A DNA stretch of 7,705 bases from Bacillota bacterium (GTDB lineage: Bacteria > Bacillota > Clostridia > Oscillospirales > Oscillospiraceae): positions 1 to 7,705 of the forward strand of contig JAJUHD010000124.1 of the NCBI GenBank assembly GCA_029268085.1. The letters are read 5' to 3'. Shown here in pieces: positions 1-6,949 of this stretch. The position numbers and the translations under genes were made by a program. The notes beneath the pieces were generated by a model. That model made no database searches. It was not told the DNA's origin and saw nothing but the letters and a program-made list of their open reading frames with translations. Within the stretch, counting starts at the first letter, position 1, and every line of letters begins with the position of its first letter.

Positions 1-3000
1 CCAGTAGATATAACCGGCCCAGTCCGAAGGCATTGTACGAGTGACTTTATATTGCGTATCGGCTTTTAGCTCGCCCGAACCCACAGAGACTCCCGCTGCC
101 GCTTCCGAGATCGAAATGCTGCCGATACGTTCCTGTGAAATAAAACGGCTGTCGTTGTTTGTATCGATATACAGGTTGCAGTAATATCTGGTATCGGCCG
201 GAGTTGAGTCTGTGGCGTTTGAAATTGTAAATTCATATTCAAGCGTATATGTTCCGTCCGGATCGGACGTGAGTCCTGACGGAGTTCCCGTACCGCTCCA
301 GCTGTATGCTTCAGGCTTTGAAGCAATGTTAAGTGTAGGTTTTGAAAGATTAATATAGCGCAGGAGGGCGGCCGAATCTATATCGGTCGAACGCATGACG
401 TTATATCTGCTCTTGTTGCCGTTCAGAAAAGCATACATATTCGAGCAGTTATCGACTTTGCTGGCGTTGATCGTAAACTTCTGTGCCTCCTGTGCAGGAA
501 TCGTCTTTGAAGTGCCGCCTCCGTTGTCTGTAAAATTAAACGCCACGGGAATACGTGTTAAAGTAACCGTATTAGTGATTGCCGTACCGCTTGAAGCAGC
601 GGTTTTTGTTACCTTGCAGTAATAGGTATGGTAGGTGCCGTCTGCCCAAGAGCTGTTTGTAACACTGAGAGTACTTCTCGTTTGGCCGGATGCGAGCGCT
701 CCATCTATATACCACTGATAGGACGTGGCATAATCCGAAATGCTCGGTGTGGCAGTCAGGGTCTGTGTGCTGCTGGCCGTACCTGAATTTGGCGTGACCG
801 TCGCTGCAAAGGACTGGGAGCCGGATGACGAATAAACTCCGGTGACGGCCCTGCCGTAATTGGAAACCCTTACTTTTCTTGAGTTTTGATATGCAACCTT
901 AAACGCATTGCCTTGACCGGTTGTCGTTGAAATCGTCGCACCGGAACTGTCAACTACATTTACATAGCAAACATAAACGTAATAGAAAAACAAACCCGGA
1001 CTGGTCATGTCAGCGACTAAAGTTGGACTGTCTGAGCCGAGAGTTATATCTTCGTACAGAAAATTGGTAATAACGCCATATTCCATCCGGTGCCACTCGT
1101 ATTTCAATGCCGCACCGGCAGGAAGGACAGCGTAAGAAACTGATGCGGTAAATGTGTTGCTGGCATCATTGTCCATATTTCCTGTTTTTGAGACCGAAAC
1201 TGAGACAGTATAATTTTGACTGGCATTGAAGCCAAAGCTTCCGCTAGTGCTGGAACTGGTGTCGTTTGTTATCAGTGTATACGAGCTCCCCTTCGTGCAA
1301 GTCAGCGAATTGCTCGTAGCAGTATATGCGGTACCGTTTACGGTGTAGGTTACAGTGCAGTAGTATGTCCCGTTTGACGTGGTGACGTATGTTGCCGATG
1401 TGGCGCCGCTTATAGCGGAGCTTCCCTTATACCACTGATATTTGGGAACAGAGGCAGGAAGTTCACCTGATGCCGTGTTTATGCTTGCCGCAAGGACCGC
1501 GCTTGTGCCGCTCTGAGTTCCGGATATTGTTACCGAGAATGTCGTTTCGCTTGTTCCGTTAACGACAGTACCGCTTGTGAGTCCGCTCGCGATGATGACA
1601 GGATGGCCGGAGACGGCATATTCATTCAGATCGTTGAGCTTTTTGGTAGACAGATCATTTCCGGAGTAGCGAGTATTCTTAAGGGAGCCCAGCGCATAAT
1701 AGCTCTTGCCTCCGCTCGTTAAAAAGACCGTGCTTGAATACTCGGCATCCGTAAGACCTGCCGCATCTGCACGCATCTGGACTTCCTTACCGATGTTTTC
1801 ATACAAATAGCCAGTATCAAGTCTGTCGACGGAGGCCCCCCCGTTGTCACCGACGTATATTATATCATAGTTTTCTATAAGGTCGTCATTTTTCCCGACG
1901 AATTCCAGTGTGGACATATGCTCAATTGTAATATCAGCCTCATCATACCCGGTCCAGCCCGCTACCGTAGAAGCTGTCAGAAGATTTAAACTGCCGGGCT
2001 CGAGCTCGAGGACTTTAAGGCTGGCCTTCAGACCTTTAACGCGCTGATTGGCATAATTGATAATATAGCGTATCGCGCGCGCCATGTTTATTTTTGGCTC
2101 CAGCGCGGGAGAGGCCGGATCCTTCTGCTGCCGGATAAAGTTTTCATAAACAATTACATCGTAAGCCGGATAGAAAGCGCTGCCTTCCAAGGCATAGTCG
2201 CTCGTGTTATAGAGCTTGCAGAAATTTTTTGTTGCAAGTGCGGTGCGGTTTGCATCAGGATTAAAGAAGAAAACACTGTTTTTGACATAATTGTTGTAGG
2301 ATCCGCTTTTTAGATCGTTTGCAATCTTATTCAGGTAATAAAAGGCGCTGCTGGTCAGCCGGTAATCCACAATAACCGGCATATTGTAAATCTGGTCTCC
2401 CGAACCGGTATTGAAAACAGAATTGTAAATTTTATTGTAAACATCCTTCGAAATATCATTGCCGTAAACAGCAGCGTCACCGTTGGGTACAAAGCCGTTT
2501 GAGAGAACGATCATATCTGCCTGATCGACCTGATAAGATGAAACGCTGCTTCCCGCGACGGATGTGACCTTCAGCTTGACCGATGGTTTTATATCGGTTC
2601 CCGGGGTCCAGTCGAAAACATATCGCAGGAACCAGTTGTTGTTCGTATAGCCGCCGGTGTAGAATACGGTGTCGTAATCAATGGTTTTTTCGGTTGAGCC
2701 GCCGGAGATAAAGCTGTAAGCTCCGCCTATACCTACATAGGTATATATTTCGCCGGAAGTATAGAAGTAGCCGGTCTCGCCTGAGGTTTTGCGCCTGAAA
2801 GAACTTGAAACAGCCGCGTATCCCGCCGCCGCATTATCCCCCGTATAGTCAGGCTCCGCTTCGCCAATCGCATCGGCGGCTGATGGGTAAGGCTTCGAGT
2901 AGTCCGATACATAATAATAGGTAACACCTGTGGTCTCCATGCCCTGAAACCCGTCTTTGCCGACTGTACCGATGTATTCATAATCGCCATTGATTTTCTC

Positions 3001-3639
3001 GTATATCGCCGTACCATCGGACGGGGCTCCTGCAACCGGTGAGAATTTAAGGTTATAGTAGTATAAATTATCGGACTGAGCGGAATTGAAATAGTCGATG
3101 ACCTGTACATAGTCGCCTGCGCCTAAGATAAAACCTGTGCTCAGATTGTATTCGCCGCTGGAGGAAAGCACGAATGTGCCATATGCGGTGGCTCTCTCCG
3201 TATGGTCAAGGGTCATCTTCGCATATCCGCTGTGAGCTTCCCATGGATATACCTCAGAATATGCTCCGGCGGATTTTAAAGGAGTAGTATCTCCGTCGCC
3301 GAGGATGCCCGCTGCAACGAGGTCTGCAAACACGGTGTTGTTGACATAGTGTGTTCGGTCGGCAGGGCCGGAGGCATTTGCCCTTTTCGCCGCTTCAGCA
3401 ACCCAGTCCGCGCAGGGCTCCTGCCCGTCAATGTAATATCCGATGCTTCCCTGTCCGTCGGCTGGAACGATTTCAAGGATGTTGAACGTAGCCGCACTCG
3501 ATTTTAAAGTCTCGATATAGGGCAGGCTTGTCAGCGCCTCCGCCTTGCCGTTGTCTCCTACGAGGGAGACGGTCACAGGCAGTAAAAAGGCAATGCAGAG
3601 CATAAATGTCAGCACCCGGCGTATGGTTTTATTTTTCAT
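1..3639 (-). CDS. Large secreted multidomain protein with Ig-like domains, possible pilus-associated adhesin (3' end outside window)
   Basis: The frame is open without a stop for 1213 codons from ATG at 3639 to the left edge, so the C terminus is missing. Residues 1-35 form a signal peptide: MKNKTIRR, a hydrophobic core, then a likely cut after AEA (35). Residues 53-59 (FNILEIV) and 541-549 (LKVLELEPG) each open an alpha/beta-type segment. These continue with ADMIVLSNGF (374-383) and MPVIVDYRL (420-428), and with YDIIYVGDNGG (591-601) and GHPVIIASGL (678-687). Residues 80-360 are a Tyr/Gly-rich, probably beta, insertion. Three Ig-like domains follow at about 698-782, 808-916 and 940-1030, marked by YQWY or YEWH and a single late Cys. 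An EF-hand-like loop lies at 1159-1170. The N-terminal half reminds me of the Firmicutes family DUF5057, from memory and not verified. The gene follows three pilin genes by 56 bases, which suggests a role at the pilus or cell surface. I see no enzymatic motif. The coding frame is secure; the function is inferred. Confidence 0.9.
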   Translation of the reverse strand, partial: MKNKTIRRVLTFMLCIAFLLPVTVSLVGDNGKAEALTSLPYIETLKSSAATFNILEIVPADGQGSIGYYIDGQEPCADWVAEAAKRANASGPADRTHYVNNTVFADLVAAGILGDGDTTPLKSAGAYSEVYPWEAHSGYAKMTLDHTERATAYGTFVLSSSGEYNLSTGFILGAGDYVQVIDYFNSAQSDNLYYYNLKFSPVAGAPSDGTAIYEKINGDYEYIGTVGKDGFQGMETTGVTYYYVSDYSKPYPSAADAIGEAEPDYTGDNAAAGYAAVSSSFRRKTSGETGYFYTSGEIYTYVGIGGAYSFISGGSTEKTIDYDTVFYTGGYTNNNWFLRYVFDWTPGTDIKPSVKLKVTSVAGSSVSSYQVDQADMIVLSNGFVPNGDAAVYGNDISKDVYNKIYNSVFNTGSGDQIYNMPVIVDYRLTSSAFYYLNKIANDLKSGSYNNYVKNSVFFFNPDANRTALATKNFCKLYNTSDYALEGSAFYPAYDVIVYENFIRQQKDPASPALEPKINMARAIRYIINYANQRVKGLKASLKVLELEPGSLNLLTASTVAGWTGYDEADITIEHMSTLEFVGKNDDLIENYDIIYVGDNGGASVDRLDTGYLYENIGKEVQMRADAAGLTDAEYSSTVFLTSGGKSYYALGSLKNTRYSGNDLSTKKLNDLNEYAVSGHPVIIASGLTSGTVVNGTSETTFSVTISGTQSGTSAVLAASINTASGELPASVPKYQWYKGSSAISGATSATYVTTSNGTYYCTVTYTVNGTAYTATSNSLTCTKGSSYTLITNDTSSSTSGSFGFNASQNYTVSVSVSKTGNMDNDASNTFTASVSYAVLPAGAALKYEWHRMEYGVITNFLYEDITLGSDSPTLVADMTSPGLFFYYVYVCYVNVVDSSGATISTTTGQGNAFKVAYQNSRKVRVSNYGRAVTGVYSSSGSQSFAATVTPNSGTASSTQTLTATPSISDYATSYQWYIDGALASGQTRSTLSVTNSSWADGTYHTYYCKVTKTAASSGTAITNTVTLTRIPVAFNFTDNGGGTSKTIPAQEAQKFTINASKVDNCSNMYAFLNGNKSRYNVMRSTDIDSAALLRYINLSKPTLNIASKPEAYSWSGTGTPSGLTSDPDGTYTLEYEFTISNATDSTPADTRYYCNLYIDTNNDSRFISQERIGSISISEAAAGVSVGSGELKADTQYKVTRTMPSDWAGYIYW
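550..1548 (-). repeat. Three divergent tandem Ig-like domains within the large secreted protein
   Basis: Three protein-level repeats lie in the large secreted protein, at residues of about 698-782 (1294-1548), 808-916 (892-1218) and 940-1030 (550-822). Each has a core aromatic motif (YQWYKG at 734, YEWH at 847, YQWYID at 974). About 25-45 residues later comes a Tyr-rich strand ending in Cys (GTYYC with C761, YVYVC with C891, TYYC with C1008), then Thr/Val-rich closing strands. This is the W...Y-x-C layout of bacterial Ig-like folds, but the first Cys of the classical disulfide pair is absent. The DNA copies are too divergent to be recent duplications. Such domains usually act as stalks or adhesive modules in surface proteins. 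Confidence 0.7.
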
Positions 3640-3650
3640 ATGTAAGACCG

Positions 3651-3657
3651 CTCCTTT
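3651..3657 (-). promoter_or_regulatory. Ribosome binding site for the large secreted protein
   Basis: On the minus strand AAAGGAG lies 11 bases before the ATG at 3639. The spacing is slightly long but usable. It supports this ATG, which is immediately followed by a basic n-region and a hydrophobic core, over the internal Met at residue 13. Confidence 0.7.
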
Positions 3658-3695
3658 CGTGGAATTGGATAATACAGATTAATTATATATCCTGT

Positions 3696-4262
3696 TCAGA
3701 TAACAGAGGCGATTGCCGGTCTGTTTCGCAGAGCAATCGTCCTTTTACCGCTGTAGGTGGCAGTCCTGACGGCAAAATCGATTGTAACGGCGGCGGATGT
3801 GACAGTTACGCCGTCGGAGCTTATCGGAGTAACCGAGAAGCCGCACACATTCTCTGCGAGAAGATCGGATGCAACAACTTTGCAGGTATAGTTGCCGGTG
3901 GATCTGTTTTTTGTAATTACGTCTCCGGAACCGCTGCCGAAATAGATGCAGCCGTCCGGTTTGTACCGGAAAACATATGCGGTGTAGATAATGGCACCGT
4001 CCGCGTTTTCTTTCTCGTTCACAACATAAAGGGTGTTATCCGCAACGCTGTAATACAGACAGGAGTTGCAGTCCATTATATAGCTTTCAAACTGATTCAG
4101 GGCGAGCTGCGCCTGAACATCCAGATTCAGCCTGCTCGACACCGTATTATAAGAGCGCGAACCGGCCAGCATGAAGCCGAAAACCGCAGTTACCAATATC
4201 CCGAAGATCATGATTGATATCAGCAGTTCAACGATTGTAACGCCTCTGTTATCGTTCTTCAT
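3696..4262 (-). CDS. Type IV prepilin, PilW/GspJ-like minor pilin
   Basis: This is a 188-residue prepilin with a seven-residue leader, MKNDNRG, cut before VTIVELLISIMIFGILV, so Glu is at mature position 5 as peptidase processing and pilus assembly require. The hydrophobic helix spans about residues 8-33. After it, LDVQAQLALNQFESYI (47-62) is the amphipathic helix typical of PilW/GspJ proteins. The C terminus ends in a beta strand and RTIALRNRP (174-182), also typical of that group. Five cysteines (65, 68, 105, 127, 140) could form disulfides outside the cell. The frame is open further upstream to an ATG at 4529, but that start would overlap the preceding pilin gene by 257 bases. The start at 4262 has GGAGG five bases before it and puts the prepilin site at the N terminus. 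It begins 10 bases after the stop of the previous gene, so the two are probably translationally linked. Membrane protein before export; pilus tip or priming subunit by family. Confidence 0.92.
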   Translation of the reverse strand: MKNDNRGVTIVELLISIMIFGILVTAVFGFMLAGSRSYNTVSSRLNLDVQAQLALNQFESYIMDCNSCLYYSVADNTLYVVNEKENADGAIIYTAYVFRYKPDGCIYFGSGSGDVITKNRSTGNYTCKVVASDLLAENVCGFSVTPISSDGVTVTSAAVTIDFAVRTATYSGKRTIALRNRPAIASVI

Positions 4263-4267
4263 ACTAT

Positions 4268-4272
4268 CCTCC
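4268..4272 (-). promoter_or_regulatory. Ribosome binding site deciding the PilW-like start
   Basis: GGAGG on the minus strand lies directly after the TAG stop (4273-4275) of the preceding pilin gene and five bases before the ATG at 4262. It fixes the start of the PilW-like gene and rules out the much longer upstream-start version. Confidence 0.85.
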
Positions 4273-4770
4273 CTAAGCAGCCAATTTGTGGCTGCCAGTT
4301 GAGGGAACCAGCTCGATCGTATAAGTTTGGCCGCCTGTAAAGCTGATTGCTGTACAGTAGGAACCGTCGTTCTGAGCATTAAGACCGCCGGTAGAACGGT
4401 TAAACGAGAGCCTGAAAGGGGTCGTCGAAAGCGCTGTCGTGGCGTAAACCGCGCCCAATTCCGTTGTGTAAGTAATTGAGATACCTTTTGCATCAAAAGT
4501 ATCGGTACTGACGACGTTATCATCTTCATAGTATTTGCAGACGAGATTTCCGTTACTGTCGAGCTCCAGAGTAAGATAGACTTTACCCTCCCTGCCCAGA
4601 CAGCCGGCCCTGCACTTTGAAATGAGCGAATCGACCGAGGCCGCGTTTTTTTTCGCTTTCGCGGAGTTTGAGGTGGAAATGGTCATACCTACTATGACGG
4701 TTACGATGCCGATAATCACCATAACGACGATCAGCTCAATGATCGTAAAGCCCTTGTCTTTCGTTTTCAC
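4273..4770 (-). CDS. Type IV prepilin, FimU/GspH-like (GTG start)
   Basis: This is a 165-residue prepilin with a seven-residue basic leader, MKTKDKG, cut before FTIIELIVVMVIIGIV, which gives Phe at mature +1 and Glu at +5, the canonical type III signal. The membrane and assembly helix spans about residues 8-31, followed by the polar helix SAKAKKNAASVDSLISKC. The globular part is small and beta-rich (63-162). It ends with LSFNRSTGG (121-129) and a closing strand YTIELVPSTGSHKL, the layout of GspH/FimU pseudopilins, though a major pilin cannot be excluded. Cysteines are at 53, 57, 78 and 139. The start codon is GTG: an in-frame TGA (4786-4788) lies just upstream with no ATG between, and GGAGGTGA sits at the right distance. 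The gene starts 28 bases after the PilX-like gene ends. An eight-A run encodes KKN at residues 40-42. Confidence 0.93.
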   Translation of the reverse strand: MKTKDKGFTIIELIVVMVIIGIVTVIVGMTISTSNSAKAKKNAASVDSLISKCRAGCLGREGKVYLTLELDSNGNLVCKYYEDDNVVSTDTFDAKGISITYTTELGAVYATTALSTTPFRLSFNRSTGGLNAQNDGSYCTAISFTGGQTYTIELVPSTGSHKLAA

Positions 4771-4774
4771 AACC

Positions 4775-4782
4775 TCACCTCC
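4775..4782 (-). promoter_or_regulatory. Near-consensus ribosome binding site deciding the GTG start
   Basis: GGAGGTGA on the minus strand matches the 16S rRNA tail almost fully, with seven bases between GGAGG and the GTG at 4770. With the in-frame TGA at 4786-4788 just upstream, it makes GTG the only sensible start of the FimU/GspH-like pilin. The strong site may offset the weaker start codon. Confidence 0.85.
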
Positions 4783-4798
4783 GTTTCAGAAGCATTGT

Positions 4799-6925
4799 TT
4801 AGTGCTTATCCCAGTTTTCGTAGCTGACGAGAGTATCAAGATCCCACAAGTCCTCGGATACGCCGGAATTGCCTTCGATCTGCGCGCTGTTATTGATAAA
4901 ATCGGAAAGAGTATATTTTGTGGTTCCAACCGTGCAGGTCGAATTGAGTATATCTGAAGTAAGCGCGGCGCCTTCGACGTCGGCGTTGACCGTCACGTTG
5001 TTTCCGGCGATCACGATGCCGTTAAATGATTTGCTTATAGTTACGTTGGTTTTAGCGATTATCAGATGGATTGTAGCGGACTTTGATGAATCGTAGTTGT
5101 AAGGATGTTCCGTGTCAGAGGTGGAAACAACGGCAGCCACGTTACCGTGGGAGTCTCTGAACTCAAGTGTCGTTCCGCTCCCGAGCTTTGACAGCGAAAT
5201 ATCGTTTACAAAGGCCTGATAGGGCGAATCCATCTTGTCATACAGGAGCTGAATTCCGGCGGCATATACTTCGTCGCTTGCCGGATTAAGAGTCAGCGTC
5301 GTACCGTCTTTTTCATAGAAGGTGTTTCCCGCCGTATTTATCTTAGCGCTGCCGGGCGTGTTCAGCTTGTCAAGATAGATGCTCATATACTGTCCGATTC
5401 TTGTTGGGTCAGCCGCAAAAAAGTCTTTGAAATACTTGTTGGCGTAAGCCTTGTCCTTGAATACGAGGAACACATAGACGACCTTTGTTTTTGTTTCGGG
5501 AACAATGGTTTTGTATAAGGTCATTACCTTGCCTTTTGTCCCGGTATCATCCTTATCGATATAATCCAAGAGAGTCTTGGCTTCGTCACCTGTGCCCCAA
5601 AGGACAGTGCTGTAATCTATATCAGGTGCGGGAATCGTATCGCCGGTAAAAACGCATGGGTTTGCCGAGTAATTCGCTATGCAGCCGATGGGAACGAGAT
5701 AGGCGAGCTGATCGCTCTTGATGGACATGGACTGTCCCATGGGAATTGACGTGTTATCTGGAGCCGTACCTATGGTATTAATGAAACTGATTCCCGCAAG
5801 TGATAGTTTGGAAAGTCCGCTTATATCAAGATTGCATTTCTGGCCGTTTACAAGAATCGAACTGCTGGCCGACGAATCGGTTTCGCTGTCACCAAAGCCG
5901 AAATATGTATTTTTTAGCGTGACGGATGCCCCGTTACCGTTCAGCAGAAGATCGTTTGCAACATAAGTATTGCCGTCCAGAGTCAGAGTTCCGCTTGTGC
6001 CGATATTAATATTATTTGCCCAAAGCTCATTGCCGGAGGCAAAAAATCTGAAAGCCGATCCTTCCTCGACGGAAATCGGTCCCCTGCAAATTAGGTCGCC
6101 TTTTAAAAAAGATATGGAGTTTCCGCCGCCGGTGACTTGGATGCCGTAAGACCGGCTCTTATCCGCAGAAGCCTTATAGGCGGTTTCAGCCGCTCTATTA
6201 CCAACAAAGACACTGCCCTCCACTGTCGTATCCATACCCGAGTCGTGTATCAGTGCATTGCCGGCTATGATCGCATAGTTATTGATGCCTGAAGCTACGG
6301 AGAAGCTTGAAAAGAAATAGGGCATCGTAATGGTTATATCGGTTGTGATGTTGGACTCGTAGCCGCCTTTTATGTATTTGACACTTATGGATTGCAGCGT
6401 TATCGACTGAAGTACGCCATCATCGGAAAAGGTTCTCTTTACGCTTCCGGAACCCGAGACCGTCGCATAGCTCTGTTCCGCAGAGTCTATATAAGTCTGC
6501 AGGGCATCTGCGTTGTAACCGCTGATGCTGCCGAGACTTGCAGTAAAAACGGGTTTTGGCAAACCTCCGACATTGGCGGTTGAGGCAATAAGACCGGTCA
6601 CTATTTTGTTGTTGAATTCCGTCTGAGGATCGTAACCGGCATCGTGCTCCCCGACATAATCGACAAGGACATCAGTATAGGCTGCAGCGACGGAATCGGA
6701 CAGAATATTCTGGATTCCAAGCCTTATTTCATCCATTGCTGAGCTCGCGTCATAAAAGTTCGCCTTATCGCCGCGCTGGGTAATCTCGACGGAATAGGCG
6801 GTGTATGCGGTGAAAAGGAGAGCCGCGCCAAGCGCCATTACGAACAGCATTGAAACAACGACAGTCACAATCGCGCTGCCTTTGTTGTTTAAAGCTTTAT
6901 GTTTGGAGCGCTTTGCTTTTAGCAT
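4799..6925 (-). CDS. Large PilX-like prepilin with a probable beta-solenoid extracellular region
   Basis: This is a 708-residue protein. A 16-residue basic leader (MLKAKRSKHKALNNKG) precedes SAIVTVVVSMLFVMALGAAL, a prepilin-like helix at about 17-45. The residue five after the likely cut (after G16) is Thr, not Glu. The tract EITQRGDKANFYDASSAMDE (47-66) matches the PilX-type amphipathic helix. Residues about 214-385 consist of short alternating hydrophobic strands with Asn/Gly turns (INIGTSGTLTLDGNTYVAND), suggesting a beta-solenoid. A mixed globular insertion follows (about 386-616), then a second strand-rich piece with FNGIVIAGNNVTVNADVEG (634-652). The C terminus is DLWDLDTLVSYENWDKH. PilX pilins are usually about 150-200 residues, so this is three to four times the family length. 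It lies 24 bases after the preceding gene and before two classical prepilin genes. It is likely a minor pilin of a pilus tip or priming complex; the solenoid could bind a surface or DNA, which is inference. Confidence 0.88.
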   Translation of the reverse strand: MLKAKRSKHKALNNKGSAIVTVVVSMLFVMALGAALLFTAYTAYSVEITQRGDKANFYDASSAMDEIRLGIQNILSDSVAAAYTDVLVDYVGEHDAGYDPQTEFNNKIVTGLIASTANVGGLPKPVFTASLGSISGYNADALQTYIDSAEQSYATVSGSGSVKRTFSDDGVLQSITLQSISVKYIKGGYESNITTDITITMPYFFSSFSVASGINNYAIIAGNALIHDSGMDTTVEGSVFVGNRAAETAYKASADKSRSYGIQVTGGGNSISFLKGDLICRGPISVEEGSAFRFFASGNELWANNINIGTSGTLTLDGNTYVANDLLLNGNGASVTLKNTYFGFGDSETDSSASSSILVNGQKCNLDISGLSKLSLAGISFINTIGTAPDNTSIPMGQSMSIKSDQLAYLVPIGCIANYSANPCVFTGDTIPAPDIDYSTVLWGTGDEAKTLLDYIDKDDTGTKGKVMTLYKTIVPETKTKVVYVFLVFKDKAYANKYFKDFFAADPTRIGQYMSIYLDKLNTPGSAKINTAGNTFYEKDGTTLTLNPASDEVYAAGIQLLYDKMDSPYQAFVNDISLSKLGSGTTLEFRDSHGNVAAVVSTSDTEHPYNYDSSKSATIHLIIAKTNVTISKSFNGIVIAGNNVTVNADVEGAALTSDILNSTCTVGTTKYTLSDFINNSAQIEGNSGVSEDLWDLDTLVSYENWDKH

Positions 6926-6933
6926 TATTGGGG

Positions 6934-6940
6934 CCCCCTT
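6934..6940 (-). promoter_or_regulatory. Ribosome binding site for the PilX-like gene
   Basis: AAGGGGG on the minus strand lies eight bases before the ATG at 6925. Its G run forms half of an eight-base palindrome, GGGGCCCC (6930-6937). It supports the start that yields the 16-residue basic leader. Confidence 0.7.
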
Positions 6941-6949
6941 TCTTGGAAA

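Noticed and set aside
1999..2010. Perfect tandem repeat CTCGAGCTCGAG
   Set aside because: It encodes LELE in the conserved-looking strand VLELEPG and is adequately explained by protein sequence.
2733..3497. Short open frames within the large secreted protein region in other minus-strand frames
   Set aside because: The frame from 3639 is continuous through the whole region with a signal peptide and coherent domains; the others are low-complexity Arg/Thr/Pro-rich shadows.
1..3639. Lipoprotein reading of the large protein, using Cys15 in TFMLC
   Set aside because: The residues before Cys15 do not fit a lipobox (Leu at -1, not Gly, Ala or Ser), and Cys15 lies inside the hydrophobic core; AEA at 33-35 is a better cleavage site.
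3682..3687. TATAAT on the minus strand in the 56-base gap before the large secreted protein, as a possible internal promoter
   Set aside because: No -35-like hexamer is found 16-18 bases upstream and there is no TGn extension. The region is simply AT-rich, so the large gene is most simply read from the same transcript as the pilin genes.
3692..3707. Short inverted repeat CTGTT/AACAG around the stop of the PilW-like gene, as a terminator
   Set aside because: The stem is only five weak base pairs and is not followed by a T run on the coding strand.
3606..4217. Plus-strand open frame of 203 codons opposite the PilW-like gene
   Set aside because: It overlaps a well-supported prepilin gene, has no clear ribosome binding site or domain, and looks like an antisense shadow.
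3696..4529. Longer version of the PilW-like gene starting at 4529
   Set aside because: It would place 89 unrelated residues before the prepilin leader and overlap the preceding pilin gene by 257 bases; GGAGG before 4262 fixes the shorter form.
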